Made by a program: the position numbers and the translations under genes | Shown: in pieces, positions 1-8,305 of the stretch | Numbering within the stretch: the stretch's first letter is position 1 | Layout of the letters: each line of letters begins with the position of its first letter | The notes under the pieces: generated by a model | What the model was told of the DNA's origin: nothing | Seen by the model: the letters and a program-made list of their open reading frames with translations, nothing else | Database searches by the model: none | Source of the DNA: Nitrososphaeraceae archaeon | GTDB lineage: Archaea; Thermoproteota; Nitrososphaeria; Nitrososphaerales; Nitrososphaeraceae | Direction of reading: 5' to 3' | Assembly: GCA_025936955.1 (NCBI GenBank) | Contig: JAICSL010000033.1 | Coordinates: forward strand, 1-10,298 | Length of the DNA stretch: 10,298 nt

Positions 1-3000
1 CGATCCGTTGTTTGTCATCCACGATGTGCAACGTCTCCCTCTCCAACTTTACGCCGTTACCGTTGTGTTTGCGATAAATCTCATAATTACCAAGATAAAT
101 TCGTTCTTCAATCAGAGCACCTATATGCTTATGTACTTTACGTATCCGTTGACCGCTCGTATCATAGACATAGTGTGCAGTTCCACCGCCACCCAAATCT
201 ACTTGGTTTAGCTGATCCTTGAAATTCCAATCCATCTCCTGAAGATGTGGCATAGAAATCATGTTACCATGCTGATCATATGTGTATGGTTCTACTATAG
301 GCTGCTGAGCATTAGGATGAACAACCGTGCGGCTCAAACGATTGCCGTTCTTTCCTAAGTCTATCAAACTCGTTTCTTCATATTTGTACTCGCGAATCCA
401 GTTAACGGTCCACTTATTCATATTGTTGGGATCAGGGATCATATGCTTCACGCCTAAGATGTTGCCAACTCCATCATATTCGTAAATTTCAAGGTAATTC
501 CGCATCTTCTGTCCATCATTAGGATGTGGCAGCCCGATACGGAATTTGTCATCCCATGTGCTTTGAGGCTGTGATGCTTGTCCCATGTGTTCTCTGCCTA
601 TTGCCTGAATTAGGCGGTAAATTGCGTCAAATGTGTAATCAGCATCTGGCTTGACAACTCGTCCATTGAAGAAAATGGACTGTTGAGCATCGTCATGTAT
701 ATAGACTATATTACCAGCTGGATCATAAAAGTAAAACAAGTCCTGCAATTTTTCATTACCACCACGTAGTGTCTGAACGTGCGTCAGGCGGAAGGTACGC
801 TCATCGTAATGATAGAAGGTAGTAACACCATTGCCATATTCAATGAGTTCGCGTTGGCCTTTGGCATTATAATCAATATTTCTAACAAATTGTTGGGTGG
901 CTGTGCTTGGGTCAAGAAGAGCTGAAGGCTCAGTATCTAACTCCAACCAAGCATCTACGCGTTCAAGCAAGTTTGCTTCGTCATAAACCGGCTGGGTCAC
1001 ATTGAGCTTCCCTCCACCTTCGCTGCTATGTGGAAAGATAATCTGTATTGGACGATTTAGAGCATCGTAGAGTGTGCTGCCACTAAATATTTCATTTTCT
1101 AGCCCCGGGTTCTGTGACCAGTCAACTTGGGTTTTGTAATCTGACAGAAGTTGACGTTTACTAACCACAAGGTTCCCTTTAAAATCATATAGTTCATTTA
1201 CTATAATCCCAGCAGCATCCCTTACTTCCAATATTTTCAATCTGTGGTTGGTGATCTCTGGATTTGGTAGTTTTGATTCGCCATACATAATTTTCTCAGC
1301 AAGAAATTCAGTTCCAGATGGCATAGATGTCATAAATAATTCTACAGGGCGTTGTAATTTATCGTGCGTCATACGTCTTTGAAAGCCTCGACTATCCCAC
1401 GAGAAAATTGGATTGCCCATTACATTATTGAGGCCCCATCGTGTTCCTGTATCCATGCCTGTTTGCATAATTTGATTTCCTAATACGCTGTATTCATAGC
1501 GCATGATAATCCTTCCATTGGTATCAACTATTTCACGTTGGTTACCTTCAATATCCAGCCGGACATGAGTTTTGTAAATCTCATCTGCATTATTGGCAAC
1601 AGTCAAGAAAGTGCGGCCCATAGTATCAAGATAAGACATCATAGGCGTATCAGCATGAGCTTCTGTTTTCTTTGCTGCATTTTGTTCATCAGTTCCCAGC
1701 CCGCCACTGATGCGTTCATAATGCCACGTCTGCCAATTTTGTTGTATATCAAAATATTTATTCATATAATGACGAACATCTTCATCTGTCCTTGGATCTA
1801 ACATAACAGTATCATTTACATCATAAACCTTCTGACGCCATGGATCGAAGATAGTTTTTTGATAGGTATTATTTGGATGAAGTGTTACTACGACTCTCTC
1901 AACAGGATCGTAGAATAGAATAGGGCTTATACCTACTTGTTTAGCGAACTGAAATTTGTGAGTATCACTGAAGAATGGCTCATACTGCTCTACAGGATCG
2001 CTTTTATTATTGTAAATCATCCATCCACTTCCAATCCATCTATCTTCATGGACACCATCCACATTCACAGATTCTGCTTGAATTTTCTCTTGTATTTTAC
2101 GTCCAAATCCATCAAAGTACGAAAAACTGTGCTGGACCCTACTAAGTGGGTTTTGTTGAGTCTGATCCGAAACATGAGTTTCACGAATCATAGTATGGAT
2201 TATACTAGGCATAGGGGCGGATGTGTTACTAGTCCGTTTATATTGAAATAGATCATAAATCATGCGCGAGGTAGCTCCTTTGATGATAGAATAAGGATCT
2301 AATAGCGGATTTTCCACATCATTCAGTATTTCATTCAAATTCAAATTGGGCTCAAAGTGGTCTAATTCCAATGAATCACCAATTGTCTCACTTACCTTAC
2401 CCATAACCGCAGTTCCCACTACAAAGCCTAGAATGTCATAAGCAACAGCTGATCTATTACCGTTGGGATCAGTAATAAGGGAAGGCTGAAGCAACCTGTA
2501 ATCTAGCTCTCCCACGGTCACAGCATTACCTAAAGGATCATGGGTTTCCAATAAAATAAGGACATTATCATCATATTTGAGGGTGTTATTATTACCAAAA
2601 GGATCTTCTACTCTGTGAGGCAAAAAGAAATGTTTCTTTGCAAAGTCCAGTTCTATGCTTCCTGGATCGTTGTCATTTGGCGAATAAAATATTTTAGAAG
2701 ATGGTACCCACCAGTTAGAATCAGTTTGAGGAAAGTGAACGTATCTTCCCTTGTCTGAATCTGAAAGCATATTGTCAGTTACCTTATCCTCATAAACCTT
2801 GGTAATCAATCCTGGTGTAAATGCTAACACAAAAGTCTGAGATGGTAAGGCTCTAGGCTGAATCTGTCCCAAATCCAAAACATCATCAAGGTCATCTTTT
2901 CGAAATACAGTACGAGTATGCTTAATAAGGCGTTTAAAAATATCTTGATAGTTAGAAGGCTCGTCTTCATAATTAATAGGAATAGCTGTTGACCGAGCAG

Positions 3001-6000
3001 CCTCCTTCACAGATTGGAAATCAAAATATGTACCGTTGTTATCTATATTATTGAATCCTAGTCCAGTAAGTTCATAGACCTTATTTTCATATGTAACTGG
3101 GCTCCGATAGAAATTCGACATGTCTAACAATTTTGAATATTTATTTTCTATAAGGTCGTTTCCTACCAAAAGTCTTGTATACTCATTCTCTGAATACGTA
3201 ACCAGTAATTGTTTTTGCTTTTGTTGATCATCGTCAGAAAGTTCTGGATCTGTTTGTCGTCTACCATAGCTTATGCTAACAGTCTTGCACATGTTCCCAA
3301 ACTCATCAGTTTCTATTACCAGATTGTGAGTGGTACGCGGATCTGATGGATTACGCTCGTAATGATACGTTATCGTCTCCCTTGGAGAAACCAAAAATAC
3401 TCCATTTTGATTGGTAGCTGCAATACCCTGAAGCTTGGTTATAGTATAATTATTTTCAGTTACAACATAAGGATGAAGACTTGAAGGTGAGTTATCTAGG
3501 CCATATATCTCAGTTCGTAGTACTGATCCCCTTAGAGCTCTGCACGCTTCTCTTTCTTCCTGTGCAGTAAGTGATAGAGGCAAAACCGTGTCGGGTAGTA
3601 GCATGTTAACAAAGTTGCCATCAGATAGACCAGGTTCACGATAATACTCATCCTCAAAGTGTCTTGATATACGTCCGCTTCCAATATAGGCACCCGTATG
3701 AAACCAGGTTTTAATTAGAACTGGCGGCACATGAGAAGCCTCGTCAATATTAGTTGTATCCTCTTCCTCAATAGTAGGATCCCCATTCGCGTCGATTACA
3801 TTCTGCCTAAAGACATCGAATTCTTGAGTATCTTTTTGTTCTACCATACCAAAGCCGTTAAAACTACGCTCTACTCCATCATAGAATCCATGATGATACT
3901 GATACTGGGTAACGAACTTATTTTTACTAATACGATCGTAAACTAGAACTCTTTCTACTACATGAACTGGAAAAGGCAGTTTGGTAATCCAAGGTTTTCC
4001 GGCCAATTTGTCTTTCAAATAAAATCTTGTTGACGGTACATAGAATATTCTAGTTTCCGCTCCCAGGTTGTTCTTTATTAAGGTTAAAAGATGGGGCTTA
4101 ATGCTACCTGTAAGTTCGATATAACGAATATTTCTTCTAGCATTACCAGGTAATGGGGACGACCACACAAGACACGCGGTGCCATTTCCCAAAAGATCTA
4201 TAGCTGTGATAGAAGATAAATTGTCAACACTAGGAAAATAGTCTACAGTCTTAACATCAGACCAACTGTTTCCTGACTGGTTCAAGTACATAGATATCTG
4301 GTCTCGTCCTAGATAGATAATGTCAGTAACTCCTGATCCATCAATATCAACAAGTCGTATTCTTTGGTGATCAAATTGGTCAGGTGAATCAAACCATGGT
4401 GAATTGCCCATGGTTATCTTTGAGCCAAAATTCCCATAGCCCAAGTTAGGCCAATAGCATACCTCTCCATTTCTAATACGCACTATATCTGTAAGGCCAT
4501 CACCAGAAATGTCAGCAAGATAAATTGCCTGAGTAGAATCTGCAAAAATAACTATGGGACCTTTCTCTTCATCTAACGCCTTGTTTATCCTCTCTCCATA
4601 TTCGTACCCTTTCTGTCCTAATGATCTGTAGTATACGAAAGCTTGATTCTCTGTTATCAAAATATCAGGGAGTCCGTCGCCAGTAAGGTCTATGAATCTT
4701 AGGTTAGGATCATTCCAGGAGATATTTGGGTTAGAGACAAAAGGTACAAAAGAGTCCCAGCGCTCATGAGTAGTACGTTCATAAAATCCAGACGATGATT
4801 CCCCGGTGCTAGCTGCTTCAAATCGAACCATATCGAGTTTGCCATCACCAGCCAAATCCATCAGTTGATATCTCTTATCATTTGACCTACCAACAAGAGA
4901 TGGAATTGATCTGACTTGCTCTATTGGGGAAAAAATAGCCTTGATGTTTGATGTTCCATCTACATGCCCTGCTCCCACTCCATCGTTTGTACCATTGCCT
5001 TCACCACTTACGTTACGTTTGTAGAACCATGCTCCTCCATATTCTGCAAGGACTCCACTCAAACCCTCTCCGTCTAGGTCCAGCCATTGGAGATATTCAG
5101 TCTTCTGTCCATTTTGTACTGCTGTTGGTACCCCTTCTATACTCGATGTGATATTCTCCAAAAAGCTATCCTCGATTTCGTGAACCTCCGTCTGTGGTAT
5201 CTGTACTTTGCTGTACTCAAATTCTAGTGGGGGAAGATATTTCTTTAAATATGAATCACCGTTTATGTTATCTTTTTTCAGAAGATAGCTTGAGTGAGTT
5301 ACTGCAGTTAGGAATGTTGCAATTGGACTCTCATTGTAAACGAAATCTGTGGAACCTACAACATAGTCATCTATTCCAAGCTCGGTAGGAAAATGATGAA
5401 CCATTTTGATGCTTGTACACAGACGTGATGTTCTAATCTCAAAACCAGATCTATAACTGGAAAATTCGTCTTGGCGTACATTCCAACTACTCAAGCTGCC
5501 TGCAGAGTTATCATGTCGCGCTAGAACAATTGTTGCGCCATCGTTATCATTTATTATATTATTATTATCTGCTTTTTCAAAATAGTAGCCTTCTCCATAA
5601 TCAAAGACTACTTCAAACATCCAGTCATTTCTCATCGCAAGAGAGTCGTTCTCGTTATCGTGTGGACTGTGATCGTATGGATAGTAAGGAATTCTGTTGC
5701 CATATTTTATTCTCAATGGATAAAGATTGGCAGAACGAATATTATCATTCCTGTTATATTCATGTAGTTCATTTACGTTTATACCTTCAGAGTTCTCAGA
5801 CTTGTATTGATAGAGTATGGCATTGCCCTTGTCATCAAAGGTTTCACAGATTAACCATTCAAATATATGGTTATTATCAGAAGGATCAGTTATCCGACTC
5901 TCTACTGTATTGCCATATAAAGTAGTAATATTATCTTTTGATATTGAACGCCAATGTATTTCTCCGGTCATTAAATTCATCCATCTCTCGATTCTAGCAA

Positions 6001-6409
6001 ATAGTCCTTCTGTTCTTGGTCGATAATAGTTGATTACAAAACCATCTACACTGTTAGCATCAGATTTCCGAACCCAAGTATCATCATTATATTGAACTAA
6101 TACGGGAACTAAGTCTTCTGCTCCGCTTAAAATAAAGATGTCTGACTCAGCATTATCGTCATATTTTGGTAAACCCCTGTCTGTCTTACGTGTAACAGAT
6201 GGAAGTGATAAATCCCAGCCAAATCCGAATGGTCCATTTCCAGAACCTGAATTATATGCTATGGAAAGTTTCGGATCAAAACCTGAGCGCCCCGGACTAG
6301 TAAAAATAGGCACTGATATCGTTCCTGCTCCAGTAGCAGGGTTGGTTGAAAACTTCTCCCCTATGCTACGAATAGACCCTCCACCTTTAGGAAGAGATAA
6401 TGAAGGCAT
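1..6409 (-). CDS. Tc toxin BC-type fusion protein (SpvB/TcB plus RHS repeats), C-terminus beyond window
   Basis: Partial gene, open over 2,136 codons from the ATG at 6409 to the left edge. By homology it is the B component of an ABC insecticidal-type toxin complex fused to the TcC-type RHS shell, which together form a hollow cocoon holding a cleaved C-terminal effector. Seen (residues from ATG 6409): SpvB N-terminal domain about 1-330, with LPKGGGSI (6-13), NGPFGFGWDL (58-67) and ILSGAEDLVPVL (93-104); VCBS/FG-GAP propeller motifs DLDGEG (444), DLAGDGKLD (518), DLTGDGLPD (574), DISGDGLTD (633) and DIDGSGVTD (688); TcdB middle domains with PLPGNARRNIRYIEL and FNGFGMVEQ; DPFGN and TDPNGNRSAVAYD near 1270-1330; then YD/RHS repeats such as YDGVGNILG and YVYDTSGQRIRK up to the edge. 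The RHS core, self-cleavage motif and toxin tip are missing because the window ends. The start is uncertain: the frame stays open to a TAG at 6518-6520, and a polar N-terminal extension typical of this family could begin at TTG 6499 or 6496. No TcA gene is seen nearby. Family certain; effector unknown. Confidence 0.95.
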   Translation of the reverse strand, partial: MPSLSLPKGGGSIRSIGEKFSTNPATGAGTISVPIFTSPGRSGFDPKLSIAYNSGSGNGPFGFGWDLSLPSVTRKTDRGLPKYDDNAESDIFILSGAEDLVPVLVQYNDDTWVRKSDANSVDGFVINYYRPRTEGLFARIERWMNLMTGEIHWRSISKDNITTLYGNTVESRITDPSDNNHIFEWLICETFDDKGNAILYQYKSENSEGINVNELHEYNRNDNIRSANLYPLRIKYGNRIPYYPYDHSPHDNENDSLAMRNDWMFEVVFDYGEGYYFEKADNNNIINDNDGATIVLARHDNSAGSLSSWNVRQDEFSSYRSGFEIRTSRLCTSIKMVHHFPTELGIDDYVVGSTDFVYNESPIATFLTAVTHSSYLLKKDNINGDSYLKKYLPPLEFEYSKVQIPQTEVHEIEDSFLENITSSIEGVPTAVQNGQKTEYLQWLDLDGEGLSGVLAEYGGAWFYKRNVSGEGNGTNDGVGAGHVDGTSNIKAIFSPIEQVRSIPSLVGRSNDKRYQLMDLAGDGKLDMVRFEAASTGESSSGFYERTTHERWDSFVPFVSNPNISWNDPNLRFIDLTGDGLPDILITENQAFVYYRSLGQKGYEYGERINKALDEEKGPIVIFADSTQAIYLADISGDGLTDIVRIRNGEVCYWPNLGYGNFGSKITMGNSPWFDSPDQFDHQRIRLVDIDGSGVTDIIYLGRDQISMYLNQSGNSWSDVKTVDYFPSVDNLSSITAIDLLGNGTACLVWSSPLPGNARRNIRYIELTGSIKPHLLTLIKNNLGAETRIFYVPSTRFYLKDKLAGKPWITKLPFPVHVVERVLVYDRISKNKFVTQYQYHHGFYDGVERSFNGFGMVEQKDTQEFDVFRQNVIDANGDPTIEEEDTTNIDEASHVPPVLIKTWFHTGAYIGSGRISRHFEDEYYREPGLSDGNFVNMLLPDTVLPLSLTAQEEREACRALRGSVLRTEIYGLDNSPSSLHPYVVTENNYTITKLQGIAATNQNGVFLVSPRETITYHYERNPSDPRTTHNLVIETDEFGNMCKTVSISYGRRQTDPELSDDDQQKQKQLLVTYSENEYTRLLVGNDLIENKYSKLLDMSNFYRSPVTYENKVYELTGLGFNNIDNNGTYFDFQSVKEAARSTAIPINYEDEPSNYQDIFKRLIKHTRTVFRKDDLDDVLDLGQIQPRALPSQTFVLAFTPGLITKVYEDKVTDNMLSDSDKGRYVHFPQTDSNWWVPSSKIFYSPNDNDPGSIELDFAKKHFFLPHRVEDPFGNNNTLKYDDNVLILLETHDPLGNAVTVGELDYRLLQPSLITDPNGNRSAVAYDILGFVVGTAVMGKVSETIGDSLELDHFEPNLNLNEILNDVENPLLDPYSIIKGATSRMIYDLFQYKRTSNTSAPMPSIIHTMIRETHVSDQTQQNPLSRVQHSFSYFDGFGRKIQEKIQAESVNVDGVHEDRWIGSGWMIYNNKSDPVEQYEPFFSDTHKFQFAKQVGISPILFYDPVERVVVTLHPNNTYQKTIFDPWRQKVYDVNDTVMLDPRTDEDVRHYMNKYFDIQQNWQTWHYERISGGLGTDEQNAAKKTEAHADTPMMSYLDTMGRTFLTVANNADEIYKTHVRLDIEGNQREIVDTNGRIIMRYEYSVLGNQIMQTGMDTGTRWGLNNVMGNPIFSWDSRGFQRRMTHDKLQRPVELFMTSMPSGTEFLAEKIMYGESKLPNPEITNHRLKILEVRDAAGIIVNELYDFKGNLVVSKRQLLSDYKTQVDWSQNPGLENEIFSGSTLYDALNRPIQIIFPHSSEGGGKLNVTQPVYDEANLLERVDAWLELDTEPSALLDPSTATQQFVRNIDYNAKGQRELIEYGNGVTTFYHYDERTFRLTHVQTLRGGNEKLQDLFYFYDPAGNIVYIHDDAQQSIFFNGRVVKPDADYTFDAIYRLIQAIGREHMGQASQPQSTWDDKFRIGLPHPNDGQKMRNYLEIYEYDGVGNILGVKHMIPDPNNMNKWTVNWIREYKYEETSLIDLGKNGNRLSRTVVHPNAQQPIVEPYTYDQHGNMISMPHLQEMDWNFKDQLNQVDLGGGGTAHYVYDTSGQRIRKVHKHIGALIEERIYLGNYEIYRKHNGNGVKLERETLHIVDDKQRI

Positions 6410-6630
6410 AGTGAATCCATTTGTGCCTTGATTAGCATTTTCTTTACTTTTTTGGCTCGTTTCCGGATTACTACTATTGTTTTTCCATTGGTCCAACAAT
6501 CTCTGTACGACCGAGTGCTACTTAGATATTTCTAATTCTTTTCAATTTGGTTCGATCGAGTAAGGTTGCTAGATCCTATTGTTCTATTTCTTGTTCCAAC
6601 ACTTTTTTCCTTTCTCATCTTTTATTATGA

Positions 6631-6705
6631 TGGAACCCGATTCAAGCAGGCGATATCAATGCCGACCGGTCGGGAGTGGTTCCCTGCATATACTAGGGTT
6701 CCACT
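6631..6705. repeat. Nested imperfect inverted repeat (hairpin/cruciform element)
   Basis: Seen directly. Outer arms TGGAACCC (6631-6638) and GGGTTCCA (6696-6703) are perfect complements. Inside them, GCAGG (6646-6650) pairs with CCTGC (6683-6687). The middle is the perfect 12-bp palindrome CCGACCGGTCGG (6662-6673). The centres of all three lie within 1 bp (6666.5-6667.5), so they nest. A competing hairpin uses the same right arm: AGTGG-TT-CCCT (6675-6685) pairs with AGGG-TT-CCACT (6695-6705) around a 9-nt loop. The element is GC-richer than its surroundings and lies about 220 bp upstream of the toxin ATG. A tRNA was considered because of the length and 7-bp end pairing, but no T-arm is present. 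Function unknown: operator, RNA leader structure or a small palindromic mobile element are possible. Confidence 0.6.
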
Positions 6706-7055
6706 GTTTCCTATCTAGCTTTACTCTTTCATCAGAAGGAGAGTTATCTAAATACACTCTGTCATGCTTTCTCTATTTGAACTGTTACTAAAGACTGACT
6801 TTCTAATAAAAAGAGATTAGCATCATTTGTGATCTTTATGGAACTATGGAAGAAGATGAATTATTCTAGAAGCTATTGAACCCAGATATCATGAGTCTAA
6901 TAATATTCTTCAGAGTTAGTGGTAAGATTTCAAATTCTAATGGTTTTGGATAAAGTTACAATTAGGATACTGGTGTATAGTTAGAAGGCCCAAGGGGATT
7001 AATACCGATATAGGCACTAAGAAATAGATTCTCTGTTACTATTAAAAGAACATAT

Positions 7056-7067
7056 AGCTTTAAAGCT
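7056..7067. repeat. 12-bp perfect palindrome in the intergenic region
   Basis: AGCTTTAAAGCT is its own reverse complement. It stands alone between the nuclease and toxin genes, and its TTTAAA centre resembles a TATA core. It could be a dimeric repressor site or chance; nothing in the sequence decides between them. Confidence 0.3.
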
Positions 7068-7281
7068 TTCTGTTTCTGACATAGACCATCTGAACTACTC
7101 TTATCTTCACTGTCCTATACAATAGACTTAGTCAGTAGACATGATTCTTACTGGCTAGACAACAGCTTCATCTAAATCAGATTAGAAAAAGCAGCATGTC
7201 TATCGTTTTATCCAAAGCTATAGCATTAAGAAAAGTCGTTAATCAGCAGTATCATCCTGCATCTATTCTAGACATACACTA

Positions 7282-8115
7282 TCAAATGACAGCAGAGTTC
7301 TTAAAATCAAGTACTCCACGTATATTAAGTAAATCTCTCTCTTTAGCCATTTCTCTAGCCTCACTAGTTTCTGAATCTTGGTTCATGCATTTATCATAAA
7401 AGGGACAACGCGGACACCTCACTCTTTTTCCTTCGTCTATCAACCTAGGCAATATAGAAACATCATTATCTTCCAATGCCTTTAAGAAAAGATTTTTTCG
7501 TCTAACCATTTCATTTTTTAAGATTTCTCTTGCAATATCATCTGAAGGGAAAAATACTTCCCAGCTTTCTATACCAACATCTTTGGCTTTGAACGGACGA
7601 AAGAAGTAATCGCCTTCTGAATCACTCTTAATCCAATTAAGCTCTTTAATATTATATCTTATGGAAATTATTCCTTTTTCTATACCAGTCATAACTAGGT
7701 AATATAATATTTGCCGGAGGTAGGATCTAAAGGTATCATCATAGAAGTCCAAGCGTCTGCCATTAACAGTATCTTTTAATTCCACTATAAGCCCTTTTTG
7801 ATCGTCATTCATAATATCAGGATGAGCGACTATTCCATCCATCTCTATATCTGCTTGAGCTACGCCTAAATTTGCAAGCTTCGTAATGACAAATTCACTT
7901 GATTCGCCTCTTACAAAATGGTGTATTGATTCATTAGTAAGAGGGTCCAGATCAGGAAATTTCCTTGAATAATATTGTTTTCTAATACAGGTGGTCGTTA
8001 TAATGTCGGAGACATGTACAGTATTATCTCTTCTTCTTTTTTCCTCATGTCTGGACATAAGATTCTTTTGCAATATGTTGGTAAACTCTGAATTTTCTCG
8101 TATCGTTATTGTCAT
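7282..8115 (-). CDS. Cas4/RecB-like PD-(D/E)XK nuclease with predicted 4Fe-4S cluster
   Basis: Complete 277-residue protein, ATG at 8115, TGA at 7282. An in-frame TAA two codons upstream fixes the start at this ATG or later. Nuclease core in order: RG motif (69-70), GIVAHPD with metal-binding D100, VELKD with E112 and K114 (the E-x-K pair), and QILYY with Q135 and Y139 (the QxxxY motif of Cas4/RecB/AddB nucleases). Cysteines C43, C234, C237 and C243 (RCPRCPFYDKC) are spaced as one N-terminal plus three C-terminal ligands, the layout of the Fe-S-stapled Cas4/AddB/Dna2 group. Predicted cytosolic metal-dependent DNA exonuclease. No cas1, cas2 or CRISPR repeats lie in the window, so a CRISPR-adaptation role is unsupported. 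It follows the broken AAA ATPase gene in the same direction with a 190-bp gap. The usual His of the RGxxxH motif is not at its expected place; H65 or H66 might substitute. DNA repair and defence are both possible. Confidence 0.86.
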   Translation of the reverse strand: MTITIRENSEFTNILQKNLMSRHEEKRRRDNTVHVSDIITTTCIRKQYYSRKFPDLDPLTNESIHHFVRGESSEFVITKLANLGVAQADIEMDGIVAHPDIMNDDQKGLIVELKDTVNGRRLDFYDDTFRSYLRQILYYLVMTGIEKGIISIRYNIKELNWIKSDSEGDYFFRPFKAKDVGIESWEVFFPSDDIAREILKNEMVRRKNLFLKALEDNDVSILPRLIDEGKRVRCPRCPFYDKCMNQDSETSEAREMAKERDLLNIRGVLDFKNSAVI

Positions 8116-8152
8116 TTCTTATCTTAATCTAGCTTGTACTTTCACGAAGAAT

Positions 8153-8162
8153 CACTATAAGC
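8153..8162 (-). promoter_or_regulatory. Candidate TATA-like element for the nuclease gene
   Basis: On the minus strand, CTTATAGT preceded by an A-rich tract (CCAAAAG) lies about 40 nt before the nuclease ATG. If the host is an archaeon, transcription starting about 26 nt downstream would give a leader of roughly 14 nt. There is no strong Shine-Dalgarno; the bases before the ATG are only purine-rich (AAGATAAGAA). Weak: such boxes arise easily by chance in AT-rich DNA. Confidence 0.25.
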
Positions 8163-8250
8163 TTTTGGTGGAGCGACTCATATATTATTTCATCATCATT
8201 CATCTATCTTTTCAATTGTATAGCGTAACTGTTTTCATGGCAAATGAAAT

Positions 8251-8298
8251 CAGGCGTTCTAGTATCACCTTAGGCCAGTACATATAAAGTAACGCCTG
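8251..8298. repeat. 8-bp perfect inverted repeat just downstream of the ATPase stop
   Basis: CAGGCGTT (8251-8258) and AACGCCTG (8291-8298) are exact complements 32 bp apart. Read on the minus strand, the stem starts 7 nt after the ATPase stop codon and is followed by a T-rich stretch (ATTTCATTTG). It could be a 3'-end structure or weak terminator. The long loop and the lack of a T run make an intrinsic terminator doubtful, and an 8-bp match in this much DNA is not very improbable. Confidence 0.3.
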
Positions 8299-8305
8299 GC
8301 TTGTT

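Larger units (their letters stand above)
6521..7281. other. Long intergenic region upstream of the toxin gene
   Basis: About 760 bp between the nuclease stop and the stop codon that bounds the toxin frame. No protein-like frame was found on either strand; the open stretches are short and have no family motifs. It holds a structured inverted-repeat element (6631-6705) and a 12-bp palindrome (7056-7067), both listed separately. No convincing tRNA, terminator or TATA box for the toxin gene was found. It presumably carries the toxin promoter and leader, but I cannot place them. Confidence 0.6.

Noticed and set aside
8..6431. Many plus-strand open frames of 64-131 codons within the toxin gene (for example 5530-5925 and 6138-6431)
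   Set aside because: They are antisense shadows of the continuous minus-strand toxin frame. Their translations are low-complexity and match no family, while the minus strand shows clear SpvB, VCBS and RHS motifs throughout.
6631..6703. Possible tRNA: 73 nt with complementary ends
   Set aside because: Neither strand has a T-arm with its TTCRA loop or a D-arm before the 3' acceptor strand, so the pairing is better described as a nested palindrome.
6579..6791. Plus-strand open frame of 70 codons in the intergenic region
   Set aside because: Its composition is Phe/Ser/Leu-rich as expected from AT-rich random sequence. It runs through the inverted-repeat element and has no recognisable motif.
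7196..7399. Plus-strand open frame of 67 codons overlapping the nuclease 3' end
   Set aside because: More than half is antisense to the nuclease coding sequence, and the remainder has no protein-family features.
8129..8203. 24-codon minus-strand open frame (MNDDEIIYESLHQ...) ending 13 nt before the nuclease ATG, possible leader peptide
   Set aside because: Frames this short are common by chance, and the candidate nuclease promoter at 8153-8162 lies inside it.
8116..8305. Missing C-terminus of the ATPase in another frame (open stretch with KTSQALLYMYWPKVILERLISF split over the stop)
   Set aside because: About 37 codons are open after the ATPase stop in a shifted frame, but they do not resemble the family's usual end, so a second frameshift is not supported.
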